Shown here in pieces: positions 1 to 6,848 of a stretch of 7,929 bases of DNA. The first letter of the stretch is position 1; each line of letters opens with the position of its first letter. The stretch is taken from NCBI GenBank assembly GCA_934541205.1, contig CAKTDK010000076.1:1-7929 (forward strand). The letters run 5' to 3'. The translations under genes were made by a program, and so were the position numbers. Origin of the DNA: an uncultured Eubacteriales bacterium. GTDB lineage: Bacteria > Bacillota > Clostridia > Oscillospirales > RGIG7773. The notes under the pieces are model-generated. The model had not been told where the DNA came from. It worked only from the letters and a program-made list of their open reading frames with translations, and did no database searches.

Positions 1-5
1 TAGTA

Positions 6-49
6 AAAAGGCTTGATACAACTGACTTTCCAGTAATATCAAGCCTTTT
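6..49 (-). terminator. Rho-independent terminator of tRNA-Ser
   Basis: Positions 6-18 and 37-49 form a perfect 13-bp inverted repeat with an 18-nt loop. Read on the minus strand, it begins 5 nt after the CCA end of the tRNA, and the descending arm ends in a run of five T. The ascending arm starts with A's, so the hairpin could also stop plus-strand transcription entering from outside the window. Confidence 0.85.
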
Positions 50-54
50 GGCAT

Positions 55-146
55 TGGCGGAGAGAGAGGGATTCGAACCCTCGAGACGCTATTAACGCCT
101 ACACGATTTCCAATCGTGCGCCTTCGACCAGCTCAGCCATCTCTCC
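55..146 (-). tRNA. tRNA-Ser (anticodon GGA)
   Basis: The reverse complement folds as a class II tRNA. The 7-bp acceptor stem GGAGAGA/TCTCTCC is followed by discriminator G and an encoded CCA. The anticodon stem CACGA/TCGTG encloses loop TTGGAAA with anticodon GGA, which reads UCC and UCU serine codons. The T arm is GAGGG-TTCGAAT-CCCTC. The long variable arm between the anticodon and T stems is the hallmark of serine tRNAs. A promoter and a terminator of its own flank it, so it is probably transcribed alone. Confidence 0.97.
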
Positions 147-160
147 GTACAACGAATTAT

Positions 161-189
161 ATTATATATTATTTTAATTATAATTGCAA
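161..189 (-). promoter_or_regulatory. Sigma-A type promoter of tRNA-Ser
   Basis: On the minus strand, TTGCAA (189-184) and TATAAT (166-161) are separated by exactly 17 bp. The -35 matches TTGACA at five of six bases and the -10 is a perfect consensus. The expected transcription start near 154 lies about 8 nt before the mature tRNA 5' end, which leaves a short leader for RNase P to remove. Confidence 0.7.
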
Positions 190-212
190 GTATTTTTTAT
201 GTTTTATTTCTA

Positions 213-241
213 TGGAATTATATACTGATTTATGTTATAAT
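213..241 (+). promoter_or_regulatory. Candidate extended -10 promoter for the surface protein/cupin unit
   Basis: TATAAT at 236-241 is preceded by TGT (233-235), giving an extended -10 (TGnTATAAT). The -35 at 213-218, TGGAAT, is poor (three of six), which an extended -10 can compensate for. A start near 248 would give a leader of about 98 nt before the ATG at 346. I see no convincing riboswitch or attenuator hairpin in that leader. In DNA this AT-rich, a chance match is possible. Confidence 0.45.
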
Positions 242-345
242 AATTTTATATCATAATATTAAAGCATATCTTAAACCTTGGCTATAACGTCAAGTATTTT
301 GAATGAAATTAGTAAATATTTAATTAATTTATAAGGTGATATACA

Positions 346-1419
346 ATGAAAAAAATTATTTCATTTATTTTATTATTAATAACAATCATAAACTGTTTTT
401 CTGTTTCAGCCATAAATATAAGCGGAAGAGATTTTGATGACACTTTAGTTTTAGCATCAAGGATTTATGAAGATTATAAGATTCCTTCCGCTTTTGATGA
501 TAACCATAAAGACGCTTTAGCGCCTACTTTATCAAATCTTATTTCCTCTTTTAAGGAAAATGAAGAACCGTATATTATATTTAACCAAATAAATTTATAT
601 GGCAATTTAACAGATGCTTTAAACTCAGAAAGCTTTTCATCCTATATAAATACTACAAAAGATAAGACAAATAACTTTTTCTGTCTTACCTATATTGATA
701 ATTCTGAACCTAAAACCTATAATATAACGGAAAAAGACGGCACATACTCAATAGCTAAAGAATACAACGGAGACTTTTCATCACTTGCTTATGCTCAGTA
801 CTACTTATATCCTGTTAATTTATCACAAATTATGCAGCAGCACCGCTTAACAAAGCCTACACAGGCTGCTTTTATTAATATTCCTTATCTTGGAATACAT
901 GGTCTTTATATTGTTTGTGATAACATTGAATACATTTTTATTATGGAAATACTAAATGATAATTTAACAAATATTTTTCACAGACAAAAATTATATATAG
1001 TTGAAGATTTTATAAAAAAAGTTTCTCCATATTATTATAAATATGAAGAACTTACTTCGGAACAATTAAAGCCGGAAAATAACGCTTTTTTTAACACCGA
1101 AATAAACCTTGAAAGTGTTTCAGCAGAATTTTCAAATGCAAAGTTATCAAAAGAAGAAAAAGAAAAATATTTTTTAAACTATGAATTAAGAGAATTTGAA
1201 AAACATTTTTTCAATAATTCCGATAAAGCGAGCAACCCAAGTTACAGTTCCAAACCCACTGATGAAACATCTGAAAAAACTCCTGAAAAAGAAATTACAG
1301 CCGAAAATAATACTTTAGTTGGAGATATTATTTTAATTATTGTTTTATGCCTGATTTTAATATATATTCTGTTTTTCTTATATAAAAAATATTTTCATAA
1401 AATATTTAATAGAAAATAG
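346..1419 (+). CDS. Unrecognised secreted protein with C-terminal membrane anchor
   Basis: I do not recognise this 357-residue protein. It starts at an ATG with AAGGTGAT (333-340) just upstream. Residues 1-22 look like a signal peptide: two lysines, a hydrophobic core rich in I and L, and a likely cleavage site after VSA (residues 20-22). Residues 23-290 form a polar, probably extracellular region rich in N, Y, E and K, with only two cysteines (C113, C191). Residues 292-322 are a low-complexity S/T/P/E linker. Residues 326-346 are a single transmembrane helix, followed by a basic tail (KKYFHKIFNRK). The predicted topology is type I: domain outside, short tail inside. There is no LPXTG motif and no lipobox. 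The cupin gene follows 8 nt later, with its ribosome binding site overlapping this stop codon, so the two are co-transcribed. The function is unknown; a cell-surface sensing or binding role is only a guess. The reading frame itself is well supported. Confidence 0.85.
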   Translation: MKKIISFILLLITIINCFSVSAINISGRDFDDTLVLASRIYEDYKIPSAFDDNHKDALAPTLSNLISSFKENEEPYIIFNQINLYGNLTDALNSESFSSYINTTKDKTNNFFCLTYIDNSEPKTYNITEKDGTYSIAKEYNGDFSSLAYAQYYLYPVNLSQIMQQHRLTKPTQAAFINIPYLGIHGLYIVCDNIEYIFIMEILNDNLTNIFHRQKLYIVEDFIKKVSPYYYKYEELTSEQLKPENNAFFNTEINLESVSAEFSNAKLSKEEKEKYFLNYELREFEKHFFNNSDKASNPSYSSKPTDETSEKTPEKEITAENNTLVGDIILIIVLCLILIYILFFLYKKYFHKIFNRK

Positions 1420-1427
1420 GTGAAAAA

Positions 1428-1760
1428 ATGATTATTAATTTTGACAAATTAGACTCTACGATTATTCAAAATTTCTACGGCGGTACTAAAGAAGTTATTT
1501 CAAAAATGTTTATTGACGATAACAATAAAATCATGCTTGCTACTTTACCTTCAAAAGCATCCATAGGTCTTCATAAACATGAAACAAGCAGTGAAATTTT
1601 ATACATTTTAAAAGGCGAAGGCAAAATTTTAGAAAATGATAGAGAAACAAAAATATTAAAAAGTGGAATGTGTCACTATTGTCCTAAAGGAGAAAGCCAT
1701 AGTCTTATAAACGACAGTAATGAAGATTTAATATTTTTTGCTGTTGTTCCAAATCAATAA
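1428..1760 (+). CDS. Small single-domain cupin protein
   Basis: This 110-residue protein has the size of a minimal one-domain cupin and no signal peptide, so it is cytoplasmic. Both conserved motifs are intact. Motif 1 is G47-x-H49-x-H51-x4-E56-x6-G63, and motif 2 is G80-x5-P86-x-G88-x2-H91-x3-N95. H49, H51, E56 and H91 are the usual ligands for one Mn, Fe, Ni or Zn ion in the beta-barrel. Two extra cysteines, C82 and C85, lie next to motif 2. Cupins this small serve as isomerases, dioxygenases or small-ligand sensors, and the sequence does not decide which. The ribosome binding site AGGTGA overlaps the TAG of the upstream membrane protein, so the two are co-expressed. The shared hairpin terminator follows 14 nt after the stop. 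Confidence 0.93.
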   Translation: MIINFDKLDSTIIQNFYGGTKEVISKMFIDDNNKIMLATLPSKASIGLHKHETSSEILYILKGEGKILENDRETKILKSGMCHYCPKGESHSLINDSNEDLIFFAVVPNQ

Positions 1761-1774
1761 AATATTATTTTAAT

Positions 1775-1810
1775 AAAAAACCTTGTTTGATAAATCAAAC
1801 AAGGTTTTTT
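1775..1810. terminator. Bidirectional rho-independent terminator
   Basis: Positions 1775-1790 and 1795-1810 are a perfect 16-bp inverted repeat around a 4-nt loop (TAAA). The outer six pairs are A:T, so each strand ends in a run of six T. It lies 14 nt after the plus-strand cupin stop and 7 nt after the minus-strand hydrogenase stop, and so ends both converging transcripts. Confidence 0.95.
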
Positions 1811-1817
1811 CGTTATT

Positions 1818-3548
1818 TTAATATCTGTCTCTCTTAACGTATTTGGTATGCAGGATTTTATGAGCCTTATGACTTCCCGGTTTTTCAAAATATTCATCAT
1901 AAATTTGAGCAATAACAGGATTTTCATGACTCTTTCTGATAGGAAGATTTTTATCTTCTTCATAAATAGACGCAGCTCTGACAGCTCTTATATCAATAAC
2001 ATTTCTTATATCGGCAGGAACGATAGGCTGTCCTCCTCCGTTTACACAACCACCCGGGCAACCCATAATTTCAATAAAGTGATAATCGCATTCGCCGTTT
2101 TTCACTTTATCCATAAGAATTTTTGCATTAGATAAACCGCTGGCAACAGCAACTTTTACTATATTTCCCCCAATTTCATAAGATGCCTCTTTAATTCCTT
2201 TTACTCCTCTTACTTCAGTAAACTCAAGACTGTCAAGAGGTTTTTTATCAACTATTTCAGCAACGGTACGAAGAGCCGCTTCCATAACGCCTCCGGTTGC
2301 ACCGAATATTACTGCGGCGCCAGTACCTGTTCCCAAAGGATTGTCAAACTCTTCATCTTCAAGAGTCTGATACATAATTCCGGCGCGTTTAATAAGTCTT
2401 GCAAGTTCTCTTGTAGTTAAAACGCTGTCAATATCAGGTACTCCTGCTGCAGATTGATCATCTCTTGTTTTTTCAAACTTTTTAGCTGTACACGGCATTA
2501 CAGATACCATATATATATCTTCCGGATCTATACCGTTTTTTTCAGCATAATATGTCTTTATTACTGCTCCAAACATTTGCTGAGGAGATTTACAGCTTGA
2601 AAGATTATCCAAAAGTTCAGGATAATAATGCTCACAGAATTTTATCCATCCCGGAGAACATGAAGTTATCATCGGAAGAGTTCCGCCGTTTGACAATCTT
2701 TCCAAAAATTCCGTACCCTCCTCCATAATAGTAAGGTCGGCAGAGAAGTTTACGTCAAACACCTTATCAAAACCGCATTTTTTAAGTGCGCTTACCATTT
2801 TGCCTTTTGTATTTGTTCCTACAGGATAACCAAATTCTTCACCAATAGCAACTCTTACTGCAGGTGCGGTAGCTACCACAACATGTTTTTTAGGATTGTT
2901 GATAGCGGCAAGAACATTATCTATTTCATCCTTTTCACGAAGAGCCCCAACAGGACACACTGCAATACACTGACCGCAGGCAACGCACGGAACGTCTTTA
3001 AGTCCAAGCTCAAATGCAGAAGAAATATGGGTTTTAAATCCTCTGTCATTTGCCCCGATTACTCCTACATGCTGATTTTTACAAGCAGCAACACAGCGGC
3101 GACAAAGGATACATTTATTGTTATCTCTTATAAGATATTCTGTTGAATCATCAATATCATAAGTTTCTCTTGCACCTTCATAAGCAGTTTCATCACATCC
3201 GAATTCCGCAGCTAAAGCCTGAAGTTCACAGTTCTGACTTCTTACACAGGACAAACATTTTCTTTCATGAGTAGAAAGAATAAGTTCAAGAGAAGTTTTT
3301 CTTGATTTTCTGACAGCGGGAGAATTTGTGTATATTTCCATACCCTCATTAATAGGATGTGTGCAGGCAGCCGCCAGAGATCTGGCTCCTTTTATTTCAA
3401 CAACACATATTCTGCAAGCGCCGATTTGATTTATATCTTTTAAATAGCATAATGTGGGAATACGAATACCTGCATATCTGCACGCCTCGAGAACAGTAAT
3501 ATTTTCAGGCACCTGGTATTCAATATCATTAATTTTTATATTAACCAT
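1818..3548 (-). CDS. hndD: [FeFe]-hydrogenase catalytic subunit, HndD/HydA type (NAD(P)-linked, group A)
   Basis: This subunit reversibly reduces protons to H2 at the H-cluster, in the cytoplasm, fed by the NuoF- and NuoE-like partners encoded upstream. Domains in order: a plant-type [2Fe-2S] domain at residues 1-77 (C34, C45, C48, C62); a His-ligated [4Fe-4S] domain (H94, C98, C101, C107); two ferredoxin [4Fe-4S] clusters (C146, C149, C152, C156 and C188, C191, C194, C198); the H-cluster domain at about 220-515; and the short C-terminal segment homologous to the small subunit at about 520-576. The H-cluster motifs are L1 TSCSPGW (295-301), L2 MPCTAKKFE (351-359) and L3 MGCPGGCVNGGGQP (495-508). 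L1 has Ser298 where the textbook motif has a second Cys. The 576-residue length fits HndD, and there is no extra C-terminal [2Fe-2S] domain like that of Thermotoga HydA. The ATG has AGGAG (3558-3562) 9 nt upstream. It is the last gene of the operon, 17 nt after hndC, with the terminator directly behind it. Confidence 0.97.
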   Translation of the reverse strand: MVNIKINDIEYQVPENITVLEACRYAGIRIPTLCYLKDINQIGACRICVVEIKGARSLAAACTHPINEGMEIYTNSPAVRKSRKTSLELILSTHERKCLSCVRSQNCELQALAAEFGCDETAYEGARETYDIDDSTEYLIRDNNKCILCRRCVAACKNQHVGVIGANDRGFKTHISSAFELGLKDVPCVACGQCIAVCPVGALREKDEIDNVLAAINNPKKHVVVATAPAVRVAIGEEFGYPVGTNTKGKMVSALKKCGFDKVFDVNFSADLTIMEEGTEFLERLSNGGTLPMITSCSPGWIKFCEHYYPELLDNLSSCKSPQQMFGAVIKTYYAEKNGIDPEDIYMVSVMPCTAKKFEKTRDDQSAAGVPDIDSVLTTRELARLIKRAGIMYQTLEDEEFDNPLGTGTGAAVIFGATGGVMEAALRTVAEIVDKKPLDSLEFTEVRGVKGIKEASYEIGGNIVKVAVASGLSNAKILMDKVKNGECDYHFIEIMGCPGGCVNGGGQPIVPADIRNVIDIRAVRAASIYEEDKNLPIRKSHENPVIAQIYDEYFEKPGSHKAHKILHTKYVKRDRY

Positions 3549-3565
3549 TACTTATTACTCCTCTC

Positions 3566-5350
3566 TTATTCCTTAATTATAGCTTTAAATTTACATTTAT
3601 CCATACATACACCGCATTTAATACATTTTGCCGTGTCAATTGTATGCTGTTTTTTAACTTCGCCGGAAATAGCTCCAACAGGACAATTTCTCGAACACAA
3701 AGTACATCCGATACATTTATCGGTAATTTTATACTGAACAAGTTTTTTACAAACTCCTGCCGGACATTTCTTATCAACAACATGAGCAATATATTCATCT
3801 CTGAAGTATTTTAATGTTGAAAGAACCGGATTTGGAGCAGTTTGTCCAAGTCCGCAAAGAGAAGAATTTTTAATATGGTAACAAAGCTCCTCCATCTTAT
3901 CGATATCTTCCAAGGTTCCGTTGCCGGAAGTTATCTTTTCAAGTATTTCCAAAAGCCTTTTTGTACCTACGCGGCACGGAGTACATTTACCGCAGGATTC
4001 ATCAACAGTAAATTCAAGAAAGAATTTAGCTATATCAACCATACATGTATCTTCGTCCATAACGATAAGTCCGCCAGACCCCATCATAGAGCCTATTGAA
4101 ATAAGATTATCATAATCTATTTTAATATCAATATGTTCAGCAGGGATACATCCACCTGAAGGACCTCCAGTCTGAGCTGCTTTAAACTTTTTACCGTTTG
4201 GAATACCGCCGCCGATATCGTAAATAACTTCTCTCAAAGTAGTTCCCATTGGAATTTCAACAAGACCTGTATTATTAATTTTTCCGCCAAGAGCAAATAC
4301 CTTTGTACCTTTTGATTTTTCAGTACCCATATTTGCAAACCACTCAGGACCGTTAATTATAATCTGAGTAATATTTGCATAGGTTTCAACGTTATTTAAT
4401 AATGTCGGTTTCCCAAAAATACCTTTAACCGCCGGGAACGGAGGACGAGGTCTTGGTTCTCCTCTGTTTCCTTCAATAGAAGTAATAAGAGCTGTTTCCT
4501 CACCGCAAACAAAAGCGCCTGCGCCAAGTCTTATTTCGATATCAAAATCAAAGCCTTTTTCAAAAATGTTTTTACCTAAAAGTCCGTATTCACGTGCTTG
4601 ATCAATAGCAATCTGAAGACGCTGTACAGCAATAGGATACTCAGCTCTTATGTAAACATAACCCTGAGAAGCGCCTACTGCATATCCGGCTATAGCCATA
4701 GCTTCAATTATAGCATGAGGATCGCCCTCAAGAACAGATCTGTCCATAAATGCTCCGGGGTCACCCTCATCGGCATTACATGCAACATATTTCTGGTCAT
4801 CTACAGCATTAGCGGTAAACTGCCATTTAAGACCTGTCGGGAAGCCTCCGCCTCCTCTTCCTCTAAGCCCTGATTCTTTAATTATATCAATAACCTGCTG
4901 AGGAGTCATTTCGGTAAGAACCTTACCAAGCGCTTCATATCCGCCAAATCCAATATATTCATCTATATTTTCAGGATTGATAACACCACAGTTTCTAAGT
5001 GCAACACGAAGCTGTTTTTTATAAAAATCAGTCTCGTTAAGAGATTTTATACCCTCGTCGGTAACAGTTTCTTTATAAAGAAGCCTTTCAACAATTCTTC
5101 CTTTAACTATGTGTTCAGAAACAATTTCCGGAATATCTTCGAGCTTAACTCTGCTGTAAAAAGCGCCTTCCGGATATATTATCATGATAGGACCTAAAGC
5201 GCAAAGTCCAAAACATCCTGTCTGAACTACTTTTACTTCTTCTTCAAGTCCCTGATCTTTAAGTTCTTTGTTTAATTCGTCAATAATGGCAGGTGAGCCG
5301 GATGAAGTACAGCCGGTTCCGCCACATACAAGAATATGGGATCTGTACAT
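3566..5350 (-). CDS. hndC: NuoF-like FMN/NAD(P)H subunit of bifurcating hydrogenase (HndC/HydB)
   Basis: This 594-residue subunit binds FMN and NAD(P)H and passes electrons between the nucleotide, ferredoxin and the hydrogenase subunit. An N-terminal thioredoxin-fold [2Fe-2S] domain (C9, C14, C46, C50) is followed by the NuoF core. The core shows the FMN/nucleotide-binding glycine loop GRGGGGFPTG (164-173), ADEGDPGAF (193-201), GAGAFVCGEETAL (276-288) and an SLBB region from about 350. The NuoF [4Fe-4S] site follows (C453, C456, C459, C499). The C-terminus adds two ferredoxin clusters (C546, C549, C552, C556 and C576, C579, C582, C586), an addition typical of HydB/HndC and absent from plain NuoF. 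C529 and C534 (CPAGVC) are extra cysteines; I recall a zinc site in this part of Thermotoga HydB, unverified here. The start has AGGAGG (5361-5366), which overlaps the hndB stop, 10 nt from the ATG. Whether NAD or NADP is used cannot be read from the sequence. Confidence 0.97.
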   Translation of the reverse strand: MYRSHILVCGGTGCTSSGSPAIIDELNKELKDQGLEEEVKVVQTGCFGLCALGPIMIIYPEGAFYSRVKLEDIPEIVSEHIVKGRIVERLLYKETVTDEGIKSLNETDFYKKQLRVALRNCGVINPENIDEYIGFGGYEALGKVLTEMTPQQVIDIIKESGLRGRGGGGFPTGLKWQFTANAVDDQKYVACNADEGDPGAFMDRSVLEGDPHAIIEAMAIAGYAVGASQGYVYIRAEYPIAVQRLQIAIDQAREYGLLGKNIFEKGFDFDIEIRLGAGAFVCGEETALITSIEGNRGEPRPRPPFPAVKGIFGKPTLLNNVETYANITQIIINGPEWFANMGTEKSKGTKVFALGGKINNTGLVEIPMGTTLREVIYDIGGGIPNGKKFKAAQTGGPSGGCIPAEHIDIKIDYDNLISIGSMMGSGGLIVMDEDTCMVDIAKFFLEFTVDESCGKCTPCRVGTKRLLEILEKITSGNGTLEDIDKMEELCYHIKNSSLCGLGQTAPNPVLSTLKYFRDEYIAHVVDKKCPAGVCKKLVQYKITDKCIGCTLCSRNCPVGAISGEVKKQHTIDTAKCIKCGVCMDKCKFKAIIKE

Positions 5351-5364
5351 TAACCTTATTCCTC

Positions 5365-5736
5365 CTATTCAGCGGCACCGATTGTATATTCGGTAACTAC
5401 TTTTTTATTTACAATATGGTCGTTAACTATTTTAGAAACCTTTTCAGGTGTCATTTTTACATAAGTTACTTTTTCTTCTCCGGGAACCATAACTTCAACA
5501 ATAGGTTCCAACCGACAGACGCCGATACATCCTGTCTGAGTAACCATAACATTATTTAAACCTCTTTTTGCGGTTTCTTCAACAAAAGCGTTGAGTACAG
5601 GTCTTGCACCTGCCGCTATACCACAAGTAGCCATGCCAACAACCACTCTTATAGCGTTTTCGTTGTTTTCTTCTCTAATATTTACTTGCGTCTTCATTTT
5701 TTCTCTTATAGCAGCAAGCTCGGCTAAACTTTTCAT
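5365..5736 (-). CDS. hndB: HndB-like thioredoxin-fold (2Fe-2S) ferredoxin domain protein
   Basis: This 123-residue cytoplasmic protein has an N-terminal helix (about residues 1-25) and a thioredoxin-like ferredoxin fold (about 28-118) related to the C-terminal domain of NuoE. It matches HndB of NAD(P)-linked hydrogenases and is presumed to be an accessory or electron-transfer subunit. TQTGCIGVC (66-74) supplies C70 and C74, and TCGIAAGA (37-44) supplies C38. The partner expected in the C-x4-C spacing of NuoE and NuoF is Gly43, so only three of the four usual [2Fe-2S] ligands are present. The ATG overlaps the preceding stop in a TAATG arrangement and has GGAGG (5746-5750) 9 nt upstream, so it is translationally coupled to the ATPase gene. 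hndC starts 14 nt downstream. The family call is firm; whether it holds a cluster is open. Confidence 0.92.
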   Translation of the reverse strand: MKSLAELAAIREKMKTQVNIREENNENAIRVVVGMATCGIAAGARPVLNAFVEETAKRGLNNVMVTQTGCIGVCRLEPIVEVMVPGEEKVTYVKMTPEKVSKIVNDHIVNKKVVTEYTIGAAE

Positions 5737-6287
5737 TATATTATTCCTCCGTAAAGATTTTCAATATTTTCATCGAGATAATTTTTTATAAACTCAAGTA
5801 CTTCATTATTGTTCAAAGGAACGTCACCTAAAATATTTTTAACTTCCTTTGTAGAAAATTCAAAGCTTTTTCCGTTTACAATATGATTATAGATAAAATC
5901 AATATCGGGATTGAGCCTTATAAGCGCCAATACAGTGTCACAAACGTTTCCAAGCGGAAGCCTGTCTATATTTGAGTACTGAAAAGTACAATGAATTTTT
6001 GTTCCTACATTTTTCTCCGAGTCAATCTTAAAAGTACCTCCCGCCATCTCGCATTCCATTTTTAAAAGCGGTATCCCCATACCCACTTTTCGAGTAGTGC
6101 GGGTAGTAGTAAAAGGATCTTCAACTTTTTCAAGAAAGTCCTTTTCCATTCCACAGCCATTATCAGAAATATCAATTGTCAAAACGTCATTTTTAATATC
6201 TTCGTTTATTAATATTATTATTTCGGTGCAATTGGCTTTTATGGAATTTTGACATATATCAAGTATATTTAAAGAAAGCTCAGTCAT
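5736..6287 (-). CDS. Stand-alone GHKL (HATPase_c) ATP-binding protein in the hydrogenase operon
   Basis: This 183-residue soluble protein contains the ATP-binding domain of histidine kinases and anti-sigma-factor kinases. The N box (LDICQNSIKA, key Asn14), G1 box (DNGCGM, Asp42-Met47), F box (DPFTTT, 57-62), G2 box (GMG, 69-71) and G3 (GT, 95-96) are all readable, so ATP binding is likely. There is no H box or phospho-accepting histidine domain, no transmembrane segment and no sensor domain, and therefore it is not a normal two-component kinase. Residues of about 105-183 form an extra C-terminal region I do not recognise. Such genes are known between the NuoE-like and HndB-like genes of clostridial hydrogenase operons, but I know of no established function. 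Regulation of the enzyme or assistance in assembly are guesses. It starts 3 nt after the hndA stop, with AAGGA (6295-6299) 7 nt before the ATG, and its TAA overlaps the hndB ATG. Confidence 0.92.
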   Translation of the reverse strand: MTELSLNILDICQNSIKANCTEIIILINEDIKNDVLTIDISDNGCGMEKDFLEKVEDPFTTTRTTRKVGMGIPLLKMECEMAGGTFKIDSEKNVGTKIHCTFQYSNIDRLPLGNVCDTVLALIRLNPDIDFIYNHIVNGKSFEFSTKEVKNILGDVPLNNNEVLEFIKNYLDENIENLYGGII

Positions 6288-6290
6288 AAA

Positions 6291-6791
6291 TTATTCCTTA
6301 TATTTAGCAAGAATTCCTTCTATCTCATCTTCCGTAACTCTTCCGTAAACATCGTCATTTACAGTAAATACAGGAGCAAGACCGCAGGCTCCTATACATC
6401 TTGTAGCATCAAGAGAAAATAAGCCGTCAGAAGTACATTCGCCAACGCCAAGATTAAGATTTTCCTGTATTTTTTCAAGAATTTTTCCTGAACCTTTAAC
6501 ATAGCATGCAGTTCCAAGACAAACGCCTATTTTGTATTTACCTTTCGGATTAAGAGAAAACTGGGAATAGAATGTTACTACACCGTAAACTTCCTCCAAA
6601 GAACATTCAAGTCCTTCAGCTATTATTTTCTGAACTTCAAAAGGCAGATATCCGTAAATATCCTGTGCTTTTTGCAAAACAGGCATCAGAGCTCCGTTTG
6701 TGCCTTTGTATTCAGCAATTACAGCAAGAAGCTTATCTTCTTGTTCTTTTGTACCCGAAAAAGGTACTGATCCTGTAATTTTTTGACTCAT
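6291..6791 (-). CDS. hndA: NuoE-like [2Fe-2S] subunit of bifurcating hydrogenase (HndA/HydC)
   Basis: This 166-residue subunit of the NuoE (24-kDa) family binds one [2Fe-2S] cluster and docks on the NuoF-like subunit in the cytoplasm. Residues of about 15-80 form the helical N-terminal domain, including the family pattern IYGYLP (45-50) and EVYGVVTFYSQF (67-78). Residues 85-166 form the thioredoxin fold with ligands C91, C96, C132 and C136 (GVCLGTAC and TRCIGAC). An in-frame ATG lies 57 nt upstream at 6848, but I chose 6791. AGGAGG sits 8 nt before this ATG, the extra 19 residues (MFEIFRRSFF...) do not resemble NuoE and partly translate that ribosome binding site, and the predicted transcription start near 6846 falls inside the upstream ATG. 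It is the first gene of the five-gene operon, and the ATPase gene follows after 3 nt. Confidence 0.95.
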   Translation of the reverse strand: MSQKITGSVPFSGTKEQEDKLLAVIAEYKGTNGALMPVLQKAQDIYGYLPFEVQKIIAEGLECSLEEVYGVVTFYSQFSLNPKGKYKIGVCLGTACYVKGSGKILEKIQENLNLGVGECTSDGLFSLDATRCIGACGLAPVFTVNDDVYGRVTEDEIEGILAKYKE

Positions 6792-6799
6792 TAATTTTT

Positions 6800-6805
6800 C
6801 CTCCT
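6800..6805 (-). promoter_or_regulatory. Ribosome binding site that sets the hndA start
   Basis: AGGAGG on the minus strand, a full match to the anti-Shine-Dalgarno core, lies 8 nt before the ATG at 6791-6789. No comparable site precedes the upstream in-frame ATG at 6848. This is the main reason for preferring the 166-residue HndA. Confidence 0.88.
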
Positions 6806-6848
6806 CATTTTTATAGCGGAAAAAACTCCGTCTAAATATTTCAAACAA

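Noticed and set aside
248..345. Structured leader or riboswitch before the surface protein gene
   Set aside because: Only a 4-bp CTTG/CAAG pairing is visible, with no conserved riboswitch core, T-box motif or terminator hairpin.
3577..3798. 73-residue minus-strand frame inside the 3' part of hndC
   Set aside because: It is a shifted reading of the cysteine-rich C-terminal ferredoxin domain, whose own frame is clearly coding.
1848..5791. Several 60-95 residue plus-strand frames opposite the hydrogenase genes
   Set aside because: They lie entirely antisense to well-supported conserved genes, lack ribosome binding sites and have low-complexity translations.
6792..6848. N-terminal extension of HndA beginning MFEIFRRSFF
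   Set aside because: It has no ribosome binding site, overlaps the predicted transcription start, partly encodes the AGGAGG of the real start, and does not resemble NuoE.
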